64,000 nucleotides of DNA from positions 1 to 64,000 of the forward strand of contig WRAV01000007.1 of NCBI GenBank assembly GCA_009780025.1. Reading direction: 5' to 3'. Source of the stretch: Oscillospiraceae bacterium. Its GTDB lineage: Bacteria > Bacillota > Clostridia > Oscillospirales > Ruminococcaceae. This document shows positions 26,215-35,181 of the stretch, in pieces (the first letter of the stretch is position 1; each line of letters begins with the position of its first letter). The position numbers were made by a program, and so were the translations under genes. The notes under the pieces are model-generated. The model saw nothing but the letters and a program-made list of their open reading frames with translations, was not told the origin of the DNA and ran no database searches.

Positions 26215-26350
26215 GGTTTAAGCCCTTGAACTGGAACTGGGCCTCAAGACCTTGAGCTGGACCTTGACCTTAGAAACCCGGACGGCCAATGGCCGCCCCT
26301 ACAGCAACAGGTGCGTGGAATATAGCCTGGGCAACAAAACCTCGCCCCTA
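26215..26350. repeat. fragmentary intergenic repeats
   Basis: The gene-free stretch 26105-26395 holds CCTTGAACTGGAACT...GAGCTGGACCTTGACCTTAG, like the arms of the 6.5 kb palindrome, followed by GGACGGCCAATGGCCGCCCCTACAG and CTCGCCCCTACAAAC of the GCCCCTACA family. I see no gene here. Confidence 0.65.
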
Positions 26351-26395
26351 CAAACAAACCAACGCGTTCACCCTGAATGATTTTCCGTGCATATG

Positions 26396-26424
26396 TTGAC
26401 AGGCTTCATAGATTATGCTAAACT
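26396..26424 (+). promoter_or_regulatory. strong promoter of the structured RNA
   Basis: TTGACA at 26396-26401, a 17-base spacer and TAAACT at 26419-26424 give a predicted start near 26431, at the base of the first hairpin. Confidence 0.75.
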
Positions 26425-26430
26425 TAGCTC

Positions 26431-26656
26431 AGTTAGAAGCCCCTTTAGACAAAGGGGTCGCGTGGCTGCCACCAGAGTGCCGGCAAGCACTCGGCAGCGA
26501 ACGAAGGTGAAACCCCGTTAAGACAACCCACCCTCGAACTGCCACACGACATACACATTATACACCATCTGTATAATTTTCTCAAGTGGGTGGCAGCAGG
26601 CGCTAGTTTGTATTTGTAGCGCGCGTGAGGGTATTTCACCTTGCGCGCGCTTTTTT
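26431..26656 (+). ncRNA. structured RNA, possibly raiA type
   Basis: About 225 bases from a consensus promoter to an intrinsic terminator, with no reading frame of its own. Helices: H1 CCCCTTT-AGAC-AAAGGGG (26440-26457); H2 GCTGCC, ACCA bulge, GAGTGC-CGGCAA-GCACTC, GGCAGC (26465-26498); H3 AACG-AAGG...CGTT (26500-26519); H4 CTGCCAC with GTGGCAG (26540-26596) enclosing ATTATAC-ACCATCT-GTATAAT. The GCTGCCACC of H2 can instead pair perfectly with GGTGGCAGC at 26589-26597, so two folds compete. GGGGTCGCGTGGCTGCC and the general layout recall the raiA RNA as I remember it, but I cannot run a covariance search. It may act in trans or as a leader of the downstream zinc-finger gene. Confidence 0.65.
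26619..26656 (+). terminator. intrinsic terminator of the structured RNA
   Basis: GCGCGCG pairs with CGCGCGC, extended inside by GTGA/TCAC, followed by six T residues. Confidence 0.9.
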
Positions 26657-26743
26657 GTTGGCCGTTGGGGTTTTGACTGGCTTGTATAGGGGGTCTGCGC
26701 GATCCCCTCATCAGGTCGGATCAAAAACAAAGGTGTGACAACA

Positions 26744-27022
26744 ATGGCAAAACACAGATCACGTGTGCGGTACATGGACGAGTTTGGCTGTGTCGCTATC
26801 CCCAAGGAGATGTCCGAAGCGTTGGGGTGGGACACCTACACCAGGCTGAGGATGGCGATAAGCGAACACAATGAGGATGTGATTGTCTTGATGAAAATCT
26901 CGTCACGCTGTTCGCTCTGCTTGGTGGAATCCGCATTTATGGAAAGGTTTGAGAAGGGGCATATCTGCCCTGTCTGCAAAGCAAAACTAAAAAAATATGT
27001 GAAAAGCGGGGATGTTGCCTGA
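26744..27022 (+). CDS. SpoVT/AbrB-like protein with zinc ribbon
   Basis: A 92-residue protein. The N-terminal half (RYMDEFGCVAIPKEMSEALGW) fits the swapped-hairpin AbrB/SpoVT DNA-binding fold; the C-terminal half has CSLC (about 53-56) and CPVC (about 75-78), a zinc-ribbon-like pair. AAAGGTG 8 bases upstream supports the ATG at 26744. AbrB-like proteins regulate transition-state and sporulation genes or serve as antitoxins; the fused zinc ribbon also occurs in short clostridial regulators. It lies 88 bases after the terminator of the structured RNA and is followed by a terminator shared with hisK. Confidence 0.75.
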   Translation: MAKHRSRVRYMDEFGCVAIPKEMSEALGWDTYTRLRMAISEHNEDVIVLMKISSRCSLCLVESAFMERFEKGHICPVCKAKLKKYVKSGDVA

Positions 27023-27042
27023 GTTTAGGCACATCCCCGCTT
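27004..27042. terminator. bidirectional terminator
   Basis: A 12-bp stem AAGCGGGGATGT/ACATCCCCGCTT overlaps the end of the AbrB-like gene and serves the convergent hisK. Confidence 0.85.
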
Positions 27043-27046
27043 ATGT

Positions 27047-27874
27047 CTAAATCGCAAAGTCCTCGAACTTGCCGCCGCGCCAGATTTTTATTTGTTTGTA
27101 GCCCACTTCCCGCAGCAGTGCAAGGCTCTCTTCGAAGCCGTGGTCAATAGTCTCTTTGCTGTGCGCGTCCGAACAGAGGGTAAGCGGAGCGCCTTTGGCA
27201 AAAAGCATCTGCAAAAGATCGGGACTGGGGTAAGGTCGGGTGATGTATCCGCGAGACATGCCGCCGGTGTTGACCTCTGTGACGATACCGCTGTTTGCAA
27301 TGGCGGTGGTGATTTTCTCCCACATGGCTTTGTGCCAGCTTGCGTTCGGGTCGTAAAAACGGTGTTCGCGGTTGAGCTTAGCTATGACGTCAATGTGCCC
27401 GATGATATCCGGCTTGAGTTTGGTTAAGGCAAGGACGCTCGCCCCGTATTGTTCAATAAAATTTTGCACATTGCCACCGCCGGCGTCGGCAATACCCTCC
27501 TCGAAAATTTCGGGGTTGAAGTCGATGGTGTAGTAGTCGCCGGTATTTTTGCTGAGCACGTAGTGCACCGAGCCGACAATGTGGTCCCAGCCGGCGCTCA
27601 TGTAGTCGCGCATGTAGTAGAAGTCGGTTTCCAGCCCGCAGCTGACCTCGATTTGGGAAGCGTACTTGTCTTTTAGGTGCTCTACCTCGGTGCGGTAAGC
27701 TTCCATTCTGCTTTTGGGGATGCAGACGTCTAAGTCGTACGGTGCGTAGGCGTGTTCGGCAATCCCGACACTGGTGAAACCAAGATCAATAGCCGCCAGA
27801 ATCATCTCTTCTGGGGTGTTTTTGCCGTCGCCAAATAGGGTATGTACGTGCATAGAGGAGGGGAAAGTGTTCAA
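27047..27874 (-). CDS. hisK: histidinol-phosphatase, PHP family
   Basis: A 275-residue PHP-family phosphatase. Metal ligands are seen in [10 protein letters not shown] (N-terminal HxH), GIAEHAY, CGLETD, HIDV and the C-terminal CSDAHSKE. It removes phosphate from L-histidinol phosphate, the step before HisD, replacing the HisB-N phosphatase of enterobacteria. It overlaps hisIE by 4 bases (ATGA) and is the last gene of the operon. Confidence 0.92.
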   Translation of the reverse strand: MNTFPSSMHVHTLFGDGKNTPEEMILAAIDLGFTSVGIAEHAYAPYDLDVCIPKSRMEAYRTEVEHLKDKYASQIEVSCGLETDFYYMRDYMSAGWDHIVGSVHYVLSKNTGDYYTIDFNPEIFEEGIADAGGGNVQNFIEQYGASVLALTKLKPDIIGHIDVIAKLNREHRFYDPNASWHKAMWEKITTAIANSGIVTEVNTGGMSRGYITRPYPSPDLLQMLFAKGAPLTLCSDAHSKETIDHGFEESLALLREVGYKQIKIWRGGKFEDFAI

Positions 27875-28506
27875 CTCTCGTCCCCTCCCTTCTTCTGTGC
27901 ATATCGCCGGGCAAGCTCGCCGCGAATATCTTCGGGGCTTAGCCCCTGCTCAGCCATCAGCACCAAGGCATGGTAGGTGAGGTCGGCCAGCTCGCAAGTG
28001 AGTTCGTGGTTGTCGTTGTTTTTAGCGGCGATAATGACCTCTGCAGTCTCTTCCCCAACCTTTTTGAGGATTTTGTCGACGCCTTTGGTGAACAGGTAGG
28101 TGGTGTAAGAGCCTTCCTGTGGGTTTTGCTTGCGGCCCACCAGCAGCGAGTGCAGCCCATCAACTGAGAAGCGCTCCTGCGCCTCTCCATGCAGGGGCTG
28201 GTAGAAGCAGGTGTTCGCACCGGTGTGGCAGGCCGGGCCTGCCGGGATGACCTTCACCAGCAAGGCGTCGCTATCGCAGTCGGTGGTAATAGAAACCACC
28301 TTCTGGACATTGCCCGAGCTTTCCCCTTTGCGCCAGAGCTGCCCCCGGCTGCGGGAGTAAAAGCAGGTAAAGCCTTCCTGGATTGTAATACCCAGGCTCT
28401 CTCGGTTCATGTAGGCGAGGGTTAAGACTTCTCCGGTGGCTTTGTCCTGTACGATAGCCGGAATCAGCCCGCGCTCGTCGAACTTAAGGTCGTCAATGTT
28501 TATCAT
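27871..28506 (-). CDS. hisI: bifunctional phosphoribosyl-AMP cyclohydrolase / phosphoribosyl-ATP pyrophosphatase
   Basis: A 211-residue fusion protein. The N-terminal HisI part has [25 protein letters not shown] and [11 protein letters not shown]; the C-terminal HisE part (from about 115) has the GSYTTYLF and [13 protein letters not shown] motifs. It performs steps two and three of histidine synthesis. Start follows hisF by 20 bases. Confidence 0.95.
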   Translation of the reverse strand: MINIDDLKFDERGLIPAIVQDKATGEVLTLAYMNRESLGITIQEGFTCFYSRSRGQLWRKGESSGNVQKVVSITTDCDSDALLVKVIPAGPACHTGANTCFYQPLHGEAQERFSVDGLHSLLVGRKQNPQEGSYTTYLFTKGVDKILKKVGEETAEVIIAAKNNDNHELTCELADLTYHALVLMAEQGLSPEDIRGELARRYAQKKGGDES

Positions 28507-28526
28507 AGCTCCAACACCCCCCGATA

Positions 28527-29288
28527 CTATTTCAACATCCGCACTTCAATACCGTTCTCGTTCAGGTATTCTTTGAGGTCGGGAATAAGCAGCTCCTTGA
28601 AATGGAAGATCGAGGCGGCAAGCCCTGCGTCTACATCCACCTGCTCGAACAGTTCAAGGAAGTGCTCTTTTGTGCCGGCCCCGCCCGACGCAATAATGGG
28701 CAAAGTGGAAACTGCCCGCATGGCGCAGAGCAGCTCAATGTCGAAGCCACCGCGCACACCGTCGGTGTCGATGCTGTTTACCACCAGCTCCCCAGCGCCG
28801 CTCTCCTGGCCTTTGTAGGCCCACTCCAGGGCGTCTATGCCGGTGTCGATTCGTCCCCCGGCTGAAAACAGCCTAAACTCGCCATCGACCCGCTTAACGT
28901 CCATGCTCAGCACTACGCACTGGTCGCCGTATTTTTTGGCGGCAGCTTCAATCAGCCCAGGGTCTTTGATAGCCCCCGAGTTGACGGAAACCTTGTCCGC
29001 GCCGCAGCTGAGCACCCGCTCAAAGTCGTCGAGGCTGTTTATCCCGCCGCCAACTGTCAGGGGAATAAACACCTGGGACGCCACTTTGCGCAGCAAGTCG
29101 ACGAACAGGCCGCGGTTCTCGTGGGTGGCGGTTATGTCGTAAAATACCAGCTCGTCCGCGCCCTGAGCGTTGTAAAAAGCGGCGGCGTCGACGGGGTCGG
29201 TAACATCCTGTATCCCCTCGAACTTTACGCCCTTGACCACGCGCCCATCCCGGATATCCAGACAAGGAATGATTCTTTTTGTCAGCAT
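28527..29288 (-). CDS. hisF: imidazole glycerol phosphate synthase, cyclase subunit
   Basis: A 253-residue (beta-alpha)8 barrel starting [20 protein letters not shown]. Catalytic Asp residues lie in CLDIRDG and in [11 protein letters not shown]. It joins ammonia from HisH to PRFAR to give imidazole glycerol phosphate and AICAR. Overlaps hisA by 7 bases. Confidence 0.97.
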   Translation of the reverse strand: MLTKRIIPCLDIRDGRVVKGVKFEGIQDVTDPVDAAAFYNAQGADELVFYDITATHENRGLFVDLLRKVASQVFIPLTVGGGINSLDDFERVLSCGADKVSVNSGAIKDPGLIEAAAKKYGDQCVVLSMDVKRVDGEFRLFSAGGRIDTGIDALEWAYKGQESGAGELVVNSIDTDGVRGGFDIELLCAMRAVSTLPIIASGGAGTKEHFLELFEQVDVDAGLAASIFHFKELLIPDLKEYLNENGIEVRMLK

Positions 29289-29998
29289 TTTGCGCCCTCC
29301 AATGCATCGGTTAGTTTTAGCTTGCCCTCGTAAAGGGCCTTACCTATGATTGCTCCGTGCAGCCCAATTTTGCTCAGTGCTTCTATATCTTTAAGACTGC
29401 TCACCCCGCCGGCGGCGATGATGTTGCAGCCTAGTGCGCTATTCAAGTTGGCGTAAAGTTCGGCGTTTACACCCTCCAACAGCCCGTCCCGGGAAATGTC
29501 GGTGAAGATAATTGTCTGCACCCCAGCGTCTTCCAGCTTGTGGCAGAACTCGGTCGCGTCAAGGCCGGCGTCCTTCAGCCAGCCACGGGTGGCGACCTTC
29601 CCGTCGCGAGCGTCAACCGAGACGGAGATTTTCCCACCGTGTTTAGCAGCCATGCGCTGGGTAAACGCGAAGTCCTCCACCGCTACTGTGCCCAGAATCA
29701 CGCGGCTGACACCCAGACCCAGGTAGGCGTCTATGCTCGCTTCGTCCCGGATGCCGCCGCCTACTTGGACGAACATTTGCCCGGTGGCCAAAATATCTCT
29801 GATGGTCTCGAGATTTACCAGCGCACCGTCCTTGGCACCGTCCAGGTCTATGATGTGCAGGTTGGTCGCGCCCGCCCCAACAAACTCGCGGGCGGTGTCG
29901 GCGGGCTGCCCGCCGTAAACCTTCATCTTGTTGTAGTCGCCTTGTGTCAGGCGAACCACTTGTTTGTTTCTAAGATCGATTGCCGGAAAAACTTCCAT
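29282..29998 (-). CDS. hisA: ProFAR isomerase
   Basis: A 238-residue barrel beginning MEVFPAIDLRNKQVVRLTQGDY, with VGGGIRDEASI and FTDISRDGLLEG. It isomerises ProFAR to PRFAR. AAGGAGAG 7 bases upstream of the ATG at 29998 decides the start; the longer frame to 30031 begins inside the preceding intergenic region. Confidence 0.96.
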   Translation of the reverse strand: MEVFPAIDLRNKQVVRLTQGDYNKMKVYGGQPADTAREFVGAGATNLHIIDLDGAKDGALVNLETIRDILATGQMFVQVGGGIRDEASIDAYLGLGVSRVILGTVAVEDFAFTQRMAAKHGGKISVSVDARDGKVATRGWLKDAGLDATEFCHKLEDAGVQTIIFTDISRDGLLEGVNAELYANLNSALGCNIIAAGGVSSLKDIEALSKIGLHGAIIGKALYEGKLKLTDALEGAKC

Positions 29999-30032
29999 GC
30001 CGCACTCTCCTTCTAAAATATTAAGAGCCAAC

Positions 30033-30653
30033 TTACTGGCCGCAGAATGCCCGAAGGATTTCGAGCCCGACTTTGCCGCTCTTTTCGGGGTGGAACTGGG
30101 TTCCCATAACGTTTTTTCTCTGGACTATGCCGCTCACTTTGGCCTTGCCATAGCCCGACCAAGCGGCGGTCACTTCGCTTTTAGGCAGATAGTACGAGTG
30201 GACATAGTAAACACAGTCACCCGGCTGAACACGCTCCAGCAAGGGGCACGCAGCGCCGATGTCGGTCGGTTCCAGGGTGTTCCAGCCGATTTGAGGCACA
30301 CGGCAGGAAGGGTCGCCGACGTCTTGGGCGAGAGGGACAATCTCCCCTGGCAGCAGCCCCAATCCCTGATGGGATCCATATTCCAGGCTGCGCTCGAAGA
30401 GCAGCTGCATCCCAAGGCAGATGCCGAGCAGAGGTTTGCCCGCCCCGGCCAGCTCTCTTAGCAGGGCATCCAGCCCCTTAGCTCGCAGTTTGTCCGCGGC
30501 GTCACCGAAGGCCCCTACCCCCGGAAGGATAATGTTGTCCGCCTCAGATAGCAGATGTGCGCCACCGGTCACAACGCACTCTTGTCCAATATATTCGAGC
30601 GAGCAGCGCAGGGAGAACAAATTCCCGACCCCGTAATCTACGATGGCAACCAT
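30033..30653 (-). CDS. hisH: imidazole glycerol phosphate synthase, glutaminase subunit
   Basis: A 206-residue class I glutamine amidotransferase. The nucleophile is in GICLGMQLLFE, and the catalytic His/Glu pair is in MGTQFHPEKSG. Starts MVAIVDYGVGNLFSL. It supplies ammonia to HisF. Confidence 0.97.
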   Translation of the reverse strand: MVAIVDYGVGNLFSLRCSLEYIGQECVVTGGAHLLSEADNIILPGVGAFGDAADKLRAKGLDALLRELAGAGKPLLGICLGMQLLFERSLEYGSHQGLGLLPGEIVPLAQDVGDPSCRVPQIGWNTLEPTDIGAACPLLERVQPGDCVYYVHSYYLPKSEVTAAWSGYGKAKVSGIVQRKNVMGTQFHPEKSGKVGLEILRAFCGQ

Positions 30654-30676
30654 AAAACCTCCATGTATTCCCGGTG

Positions 30677-31735
30677 TTAAAGCTTTTCGATCACACTTAG
30701 CAGGGCGTCCATCTCCTCGTCGCTGCCGACTGAGATGCGCGCATGGCGCAGCGTTCTTGGATGGTCGAAGCAGCGCACCAATATCCCGTTTTCTCGCAGA
30801 GCTAAGTATAGCTCGCGCCCGTCCAGTCTTGGGTGGGTCACGAATAAGAAGTTGGTGGCGCTTGGCAGCACATCGAGGCCGAGTTCCCGCAGGCGGGCGG
30901 TTACCCGCTCTCTGGTGGCTTTAACCTTCTCCAGAGTCCACTGGAAGTGTGTTTCGTCTTCCAAAGAGGCGACGCCGGCCAATTGGGTCGGCCTGCTGAC
31001 ATTATAAGGATTGAAGGAGTAGCGTATCCGCTCCAGCTCCGCGATGATTTCAGGGGTGGAGATGGCGTAGCCAAGCCGCAGCCCGGCAAAAGCACGGGAC
31101 TTTGAGAAAGTGCCGATGATGAGCAGGTTCTCGTGGCGGGGGAGAAGTGGTAAGCTGTCCACGCCCTCATTTGCGAAGTCGGCGTAGGCCTCGTCGATCA
31201 TCACCAGCCTGTCTGGGTTTGCGGCCAGTATCTGTTCGATCTGGTTTCGCTCCAGCCAGAGACCGGTAGGGGCGTTGGGGTTTGCGATAATTATGTTACC
31301 ATCACACTTCGCAAAGTCGTTCGGGTCAATTGTGAAGTCGTCCTTTAGAGGGATTGGGTTTGCGTTTAGTCCGCACAGGTCGGCGTAAACCGGGTAGAAC
31401 CCGTAGCTTGGGTCCGGAAAGCTGATCTTGTCTCCCCGGTCGAAAAAGGCGAAAAACGCAAAGGCCAGCACTTCGTCCGAGCCATTGCCTACAAATACTT
31501 GGTTGGGAGCGACGCCGTAATGTTCGGCAAGCTTTTGCCGCAGGGCACCGGCTGTTGGGTCGGGGTAAAGGCGGTAATTACCGGCGTCATCTTCGGCTAG
31601 GGCCTTTGCCACCAACGGTGAGGGCGGATACGGACACTCGTTAGTGTTCAGCTTGATGTATCGCCTGTCCTGGGGCTGCTCGCCCGGTGTGTATGGCGTT
31701 AGCGAGGCAGCCTGCTTGCCGAGAAATTTGCTCAT
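30677..31735 (-). CDS. hisC: histidinol-phosphate aminotransferase
   Basis: A 352-residue PLP enzyme of fold type I. The Schiff-base lysine is in TFSKSRAFAGLRLGY; NPNAPTG and DEAYADF are also present. GAAAGGG 8 bases upstream picks the ATG at 31735. It is separated from hisD by a 337-base gap, unusual in an otherwise tight operon, and from hisH by 23 bases. Confidence 0.95.
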   Translation of the reverse strand: MSKFLGKQAASLTPYTPGEQPQDRRYIKLNTNECPYPPSPLVAKALAEDDAGNYRLYPDPTAGALRQKLAEHYGVAPNQVFVGNGSDEVLAFAFFAFFDRGDKISFPDPSYGFYPVYADLCGLNANPIPLKDDFTIDPNDFAKCDGNIIIANPNAPTGLWLERNQIEQILAANPDRLVMIDEAYADFANEGVDSLPLLPRHENLLIIGTFSKSRAFAGLRLGYAISTPEIIAELERIRYSFNPYNVSRPTQLAGVASLEDETHFQWTLEKVKATRERVTARLRELGLDVLPSATNFLFVTHPRLDGRELYLALRENGILVRCFDHPRTLRHARISVGSDEEMDALLSVIEKL

Positions 31736-32072
31736 ACTTTGCACCCTTTCGTCTAGCGCAATCGCGGATTGGTAGTTGCAGTCGAGGGAACGGGTGACGC
31801 CTTCTCTCTGCTTATAAAGGCTGTCACTTTCGTCATCTTCGTCACCCTCTTCTGCAATTTGCAGCTATAATATATGGCTATTTAAGATATTATGCTTGTC
31901 GCGTATAGCCAGCGTCGCCAGCGCCACCTTTGTTGGCCCCTTCCGCAGTTTTCAACTATAATATATAGCATTAAGATATTCTAGTTGTTTTGTGTCACCC
32001 TGGGTGACGAAGATGACGAAGATGACGAAGATGACAGCGTATATATGCACAGACGAAGCGTCACTTCTATTA
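31736..32072. repeat. repeat-filled gap in the histidine operon
   Basis: No gene is seen. Two direct copies of about 26 bases (CTATAATATATGGCTATTTA... at 31865 and CTATAATATATAGCATTAAG... at 31955) occur. GTCATCTTCGTCACCC at 31832 is perfectly inverted at 32002 (GGGTGACGAAGATGAC), followed by GACGAAGAT repeated about three times (to 32034). It may be a decayed mobile repeat. Confidence 0.65.
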
Positions 32073-33353
32073 TCAACTGCCCTTCCTGCTTTTCGCAGCC
32101 CTTGCGTGGGCGCTAAGTCCCTCGTGTTCGGCGAAGAGGGCTACGTCATCGGCTACCGCCTCCATTGCCTGTCTGTCATAGCTGAGGAAGGACGACGCCT
32201 TGACAAAGTCGCTCACCCCCAAGGGGGAAGAGAACCGCGCTGTGCCGTTTGTGGGCAGCGTGTGGTTTGGCCCGGCAAAGTAGTCGCCCAGTGCCTCTGT
32301 GGTGTGACGGCCCAAAAATACCGACCCCGCGTGACGTACCCGGGGCAACAGGTCAAACGGCTGGTCAACACAGAGCTCCAGATGCTCGGGGGCAATGGCG
32401 TTGGAGACGTCCAGGGCGCGGTCTATCGAGGCCACTATAAAAATGGCCCCGTTGTCGTCAATTGATTTACGGGCGATCTCGGCCCGGGGCAGGGTGGCCA
32501 GCTGTGTCTCTATTTCCTGAGAAACTTTGCCGGCCAGCTCACGGTCGGTTGTCACTAGGATCGAGGCGGCCAGGGTATCGTGCTCGGCCTGAGAGAGCAG
32601 GTCGGCGGCGATGTGGGCGGGGTCGCAGTCACCTTCGGCGATTACCAACACTTCACTCGGCCCGGCTATCATATCGATGTCCACCAGACCATAGACCATC
32701 CGCTTGGCGGTGGCCACGTAAATATTACCGGGGCCGACAATCTTGTCCACCCGTGGGATGCTAGCCGTGCCGTAGCTAAGAGCCGCTACCGCCTGGGCTC
32801 CGCCCATAAGGAAGACGCGGTCGGCGCCGGATATAGCAGCTGCCGCGAGAATGTCGTCGGGTATTTTGCCGTCCGGGCCGGGAGGTGAGACCAGCAGTAC
32901 TTCGTCCACCCTGGCAAGCTTTGCGGGGATTATATTCATCAGTGCGGTGGAGGGGTAGCGGGCCGTACCTCCGGGGACGTAAACACCCACCCGCTCAAGG
33001 GGAAGCACTCGCTGGCCCATCACGACGCCCGGCCGGGGAGTGAGCATATACCCCGAGCGCAACTGCGGGCTGTGGTAGGTCCGTATATTTTCGGCCGCCC
33101 GCTCAAGCACGGCAAGGAACTTCTTGTCTATTCGAGCTCTGGCCGCCTCCATCTCGGATGGGGGCAGCTCAAGCGCGGTAAGTGCCGCGCCGTCAAAGCG
33201 CTGGGTGTATTCCTTTACGGCGTCGTCACCTCGGGCTTTAACATCGGCTAAAATCCCGGCGACAACACTGTCTATCTGCTGTTGGGATTCCTCTTTGCGG
33301 CCCAAAAGCTTGGGGGCCTGGGTTGGGTCTGGGCACTCGATTATACGTATCAT
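32073..33353 (-). CDS. hisD: histidinol dehydrogenase
   Basis: A 426-residue zinc enzyme carrying out the two final NAD-dependent oxidations to histidine. Conserved stretches include GVYVPGGTARYPSTALM, DMIAGPSEVLV, AQAEHD-type QAEHDTLA, and the catalytic EHLELCVD. Start overlaps the hisG stop by 4 bases. Confidence 0.97.
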   Translation of the reverse strand: MIRIIECPDPTQAPKLLGRKEESQQQIDSVVAGILADVKARGDDAVKEYTQRFDGAALTALELPPSEMEAARARIDKKFLAVLERAAENIRTYHSPQLRSGYMLTPRPGVVMGQRVLPLERVGVYVPGGTARYPSTALMNIIPAKLARVDEVLLVSPPGPDGKIPDDILAAAAISGADRVFLMGGAQAVAALSYGTASIPRVDKIVGPGNIYVATAKRMVYGLVDIDMIAGPSEVLVIAEGDCDPAHIAADLLSQAEHDTLAASILVTTDRELAGKVSQEIETQLATLPRAEIARKSIDDNGAIFIVASIDRALDVSNAIAPEHLELCVDQPFDLLPRVRHAGSVFLGRHTTEALGDYFAGPNHTLPTNGTARFSSPLGVSDFVKASSFLSYDRQAMEAVADDVALFAEHEGLSAHARAAKSRKGS

Positions 33354-33973
33354 CCGGGTACCTCCCCAGCCAGGGCCAGCTTCATCCGCTCGATCTCTTT
33401 GGCCTTGAATTTATAGCTGGCTATGTTGGCAATCAGTCGGGCACTGATTGGCAGTATTGTTTCAAGGATAGCAAGGTTGTTGGCCTTTAGGGTGCCGCCG
33501 GTTTGCACAATATCCACGACAACGTCCGAAAGGCCGACCAAGGGGGCCAGCTCAATAGAGCCATTCAGCGCGATTAGCTGAATCTCCCGGCCCTTCTCCC
33601 CGTAGTATTTGCGTGCAATGTTGGGAAACTTAGTTGCGACCCGCAGGGGCGAATCCCCGGGGTCGACAAACCCCTGGGGCCCGGCGACAATCATATCGCA
33701 GACACCCAGGCGCAAATCCAAAAGCTCGTAGACATCCGGAGTGGCCTCCAGCAGGGTATCTTTGCCAACAACGCCTATATCCGCGGCCCCGTGCAGCACA
33801 TACACGTGAACATCCGAGGGCTTTACCAGGAAATATCGGATACCGTTTTCCTCATCCTCAAGTATCAGGCTGCGAGAATTTTTAGCAAGGGACGCGCCTT
33901 TGTATCCTGACTTTTCCAGCAGGGCAAAGACCTCGTCCGAGAGCCGGCCTTTTGGCAGGGCTACGTTTATCAT
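33350..33973 (-). CDS. hisG: ATP phosphoribosyltransferase, short form
   Basis: A 207-residue catalytic subunit (INVALPKGRL at the N-terminus; DIVQTGGTLKAN for PRPP binding). The short form lacks the C-terminal regulatory domain and needs HisZ, which is encoded directly upstream. It commits PRPP and ATP to histidine synthesis and is the expected feedback point. Confidence 0.97.
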   Translation of the reverse strand: MINVALPKGRLSDEVFALLEKSGYKGASLAKNSRSLILEDEENGIRYFLVKPSDVHVYVLHGAADIGVVGKDTLLEATPDVYELLDLRLGVCDMIVAGPQGFVDPGDSPLRVATKFPNIARKYYGEKGREIQLIALNGSIELAPLVGLSDVVVDIVQTGGTLKANNLAILETILPISARLIANIASYKFKAKEIERMKLALAGEVPG

Positions 33974-35097
33974 TGCGCGCTGCCTCCTTCTGGGAAATTT
34001 ATCAGCTTAGCGTAGGAGATGCCCGAGATGTCTGCGCCTTCGGACTCGCAGCGGACGGTCAGCCCCTGCTCATTAAAGTCGCTCACTAGCTCAAGCAGAG
34101 TCTTCCAATTGCAGGGGTTTTTGTAGGTGATGAGAACGTCCAGTTGGCGAGAATACTTGGCAAAGTAACTTTCCAGCCGGTGGAGTTGTATGGCAAAGCC
34201 TATGGCACCGCTGCGCTTGCCCAGCTTTTTCATTAAATTGTCGTACCGGCCGCCGCCACATACCACACCGGGAATCCCGTTAATGTAGCCGGTGAAGATG
34301 AGGCCGTTGTAGTAGTCAAGGTCGCTGACCACAGAAAAGTCCAGGTTGACGGCCTGCCCGGCAGTTGGGCGGACGATGTCGGCAAGGGTCAAGAGCTCTT
34401 CAAAAGCACGCTCCATCTTGGGGCCGCGCACCAAGGTTTTGGCCCGGCCAAGCTCGCTGGGGAAGGGGCCGCACAGTCCGGCCAGCGTAAGTATCCGCTC
34501 TTTGTCCTCGGAGGGGATGCCATTGGTGTCCAGCAGGGCGGCTACACCGTGAATGCTCTTGTCGTGGATGGCAGCTAGAAGTTCCCGTTCCAAGCCGGGG
34601 GGGATGTTGGCGTCCTCAAGCAGCCCGGAAGAGAACCCTAGGTGAGAGACGTCAACTGCGCTTTCCTCCCCGATAAGAGCAAGGGAGCGCAGGGCAAGGT
34701 CAAGCACCTCCAGGTTGGAGAAAGGGTCGTCGCGGCCGATCCACTCCAGCCCGATTTGGGGCAATGCCCGACAGCCTTCACCGGGCGAAAAGCGCACTAC
34801 GTCGTCGGTGTAGTAGAGCTTTTCAGTGCAGTCAAGCTGCCCGGATACGGTGCTTTTGGCAATGGAGAGGGTGACGTCCGGCTTGATGGCCCGCAACCTC
34901 CCGACAGGGTCGGTAAAGGTGAGTATCCAGTCCGCGCCCAGGAAGTTTTTGTTGTCGAGGTAAAGTGAGTAGTCCTCGAACATTGGCGGGGAAATTTGCT
35001 TGAAGCCTCGGCTCTCGTAGAGTGCGCGCAGGCGCAACACACAAGCCTCCAGCGGAAAAAATGCAGGCAGACGCTTTTGAGTGGCTGGTTTTTGCAT
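33970..35097 (-). CDS. hisZ: ATP phosphoribosyltransferase regulatory subunit
   Basis: A 375-residue histidyl-tRNA synthetase paralogue without tRNA-charging function. The catalytic-core-like segments PPMFEDYSLY, TFTDPVGRLRAIKPDVT and the GGGRYDNLMKKLG motif identify it. It forms the hetero-octamer with short HisG and carries the allosteric histidine site. First gene of the operon; 4-base overlap with hisG. Confidence 0.94.
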   Translation of the reverse strand: MQKPATQKRLPAFFPLEACVLRLRALYESRGFKQISPPMFEDYSLYLDNKNFLGADWILTFTDPVGRLRAIKPDVTLSIAKSTVSGQLDCTEKLYYTDDVVRFSPGEGCRALPQIGLEWIGRDDPFSNLEVLDLALRSLALIGEESAVDVSHLGFSSGLLEDANIPPGLERELLAAIHDKSIHGVAALLDTNGIPSEDKERILTLAGLCGPFPSELGRAKTLVRGPKMERAFEELLTLADIVRPTAGQAVNLDFSVVSDLDYYNGLIFTGYINGIPGVVCGGGRYDNLMKKLGKRSGAIGFAIQLHRLESYFAKYSRQLDVLITYKNPCNWKTLLELVSDFNEQGLTVRCESEGADISGISYAKLINFPEGGSAQ

Positions 35098-35141
35098 GGT
35101 ATACAGAACCCTTCTGAGGTGATATGGCGAAGCCTGTGGAC

Positions 35142-35170
35142 ATTATACTCCTTTTTGCGCAGACAGTCAA
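35142..35170 (-). promoter_or_regulatory. his operon promoter
   Basis: On the minus strand TTGACT (35170-35165), a 17-base spacer and TATAAT (35147-35142). The leader to the hisZ start is only about 40 bases, so there is no room for a T-box or attenuator. Confidence 0.8.
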
Positions 35171-35181
35171 ACGAGCGGTTA

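Noticed and set aside
26431-26656. Cobalamin, FMN, TPP, SAM riboswitch, 6S RNA or SRP RNA identity for the structured RNA
   Set aside because: The conserved cores of these classes as I know them are not present; only a tentative raiA resemblance remains.
32002-32037. CRISPR-like short repeats in the his gap
   Set aside because: The 9-base GACGAAGAT units are directly tandem with no spacers and there are no cas genes.
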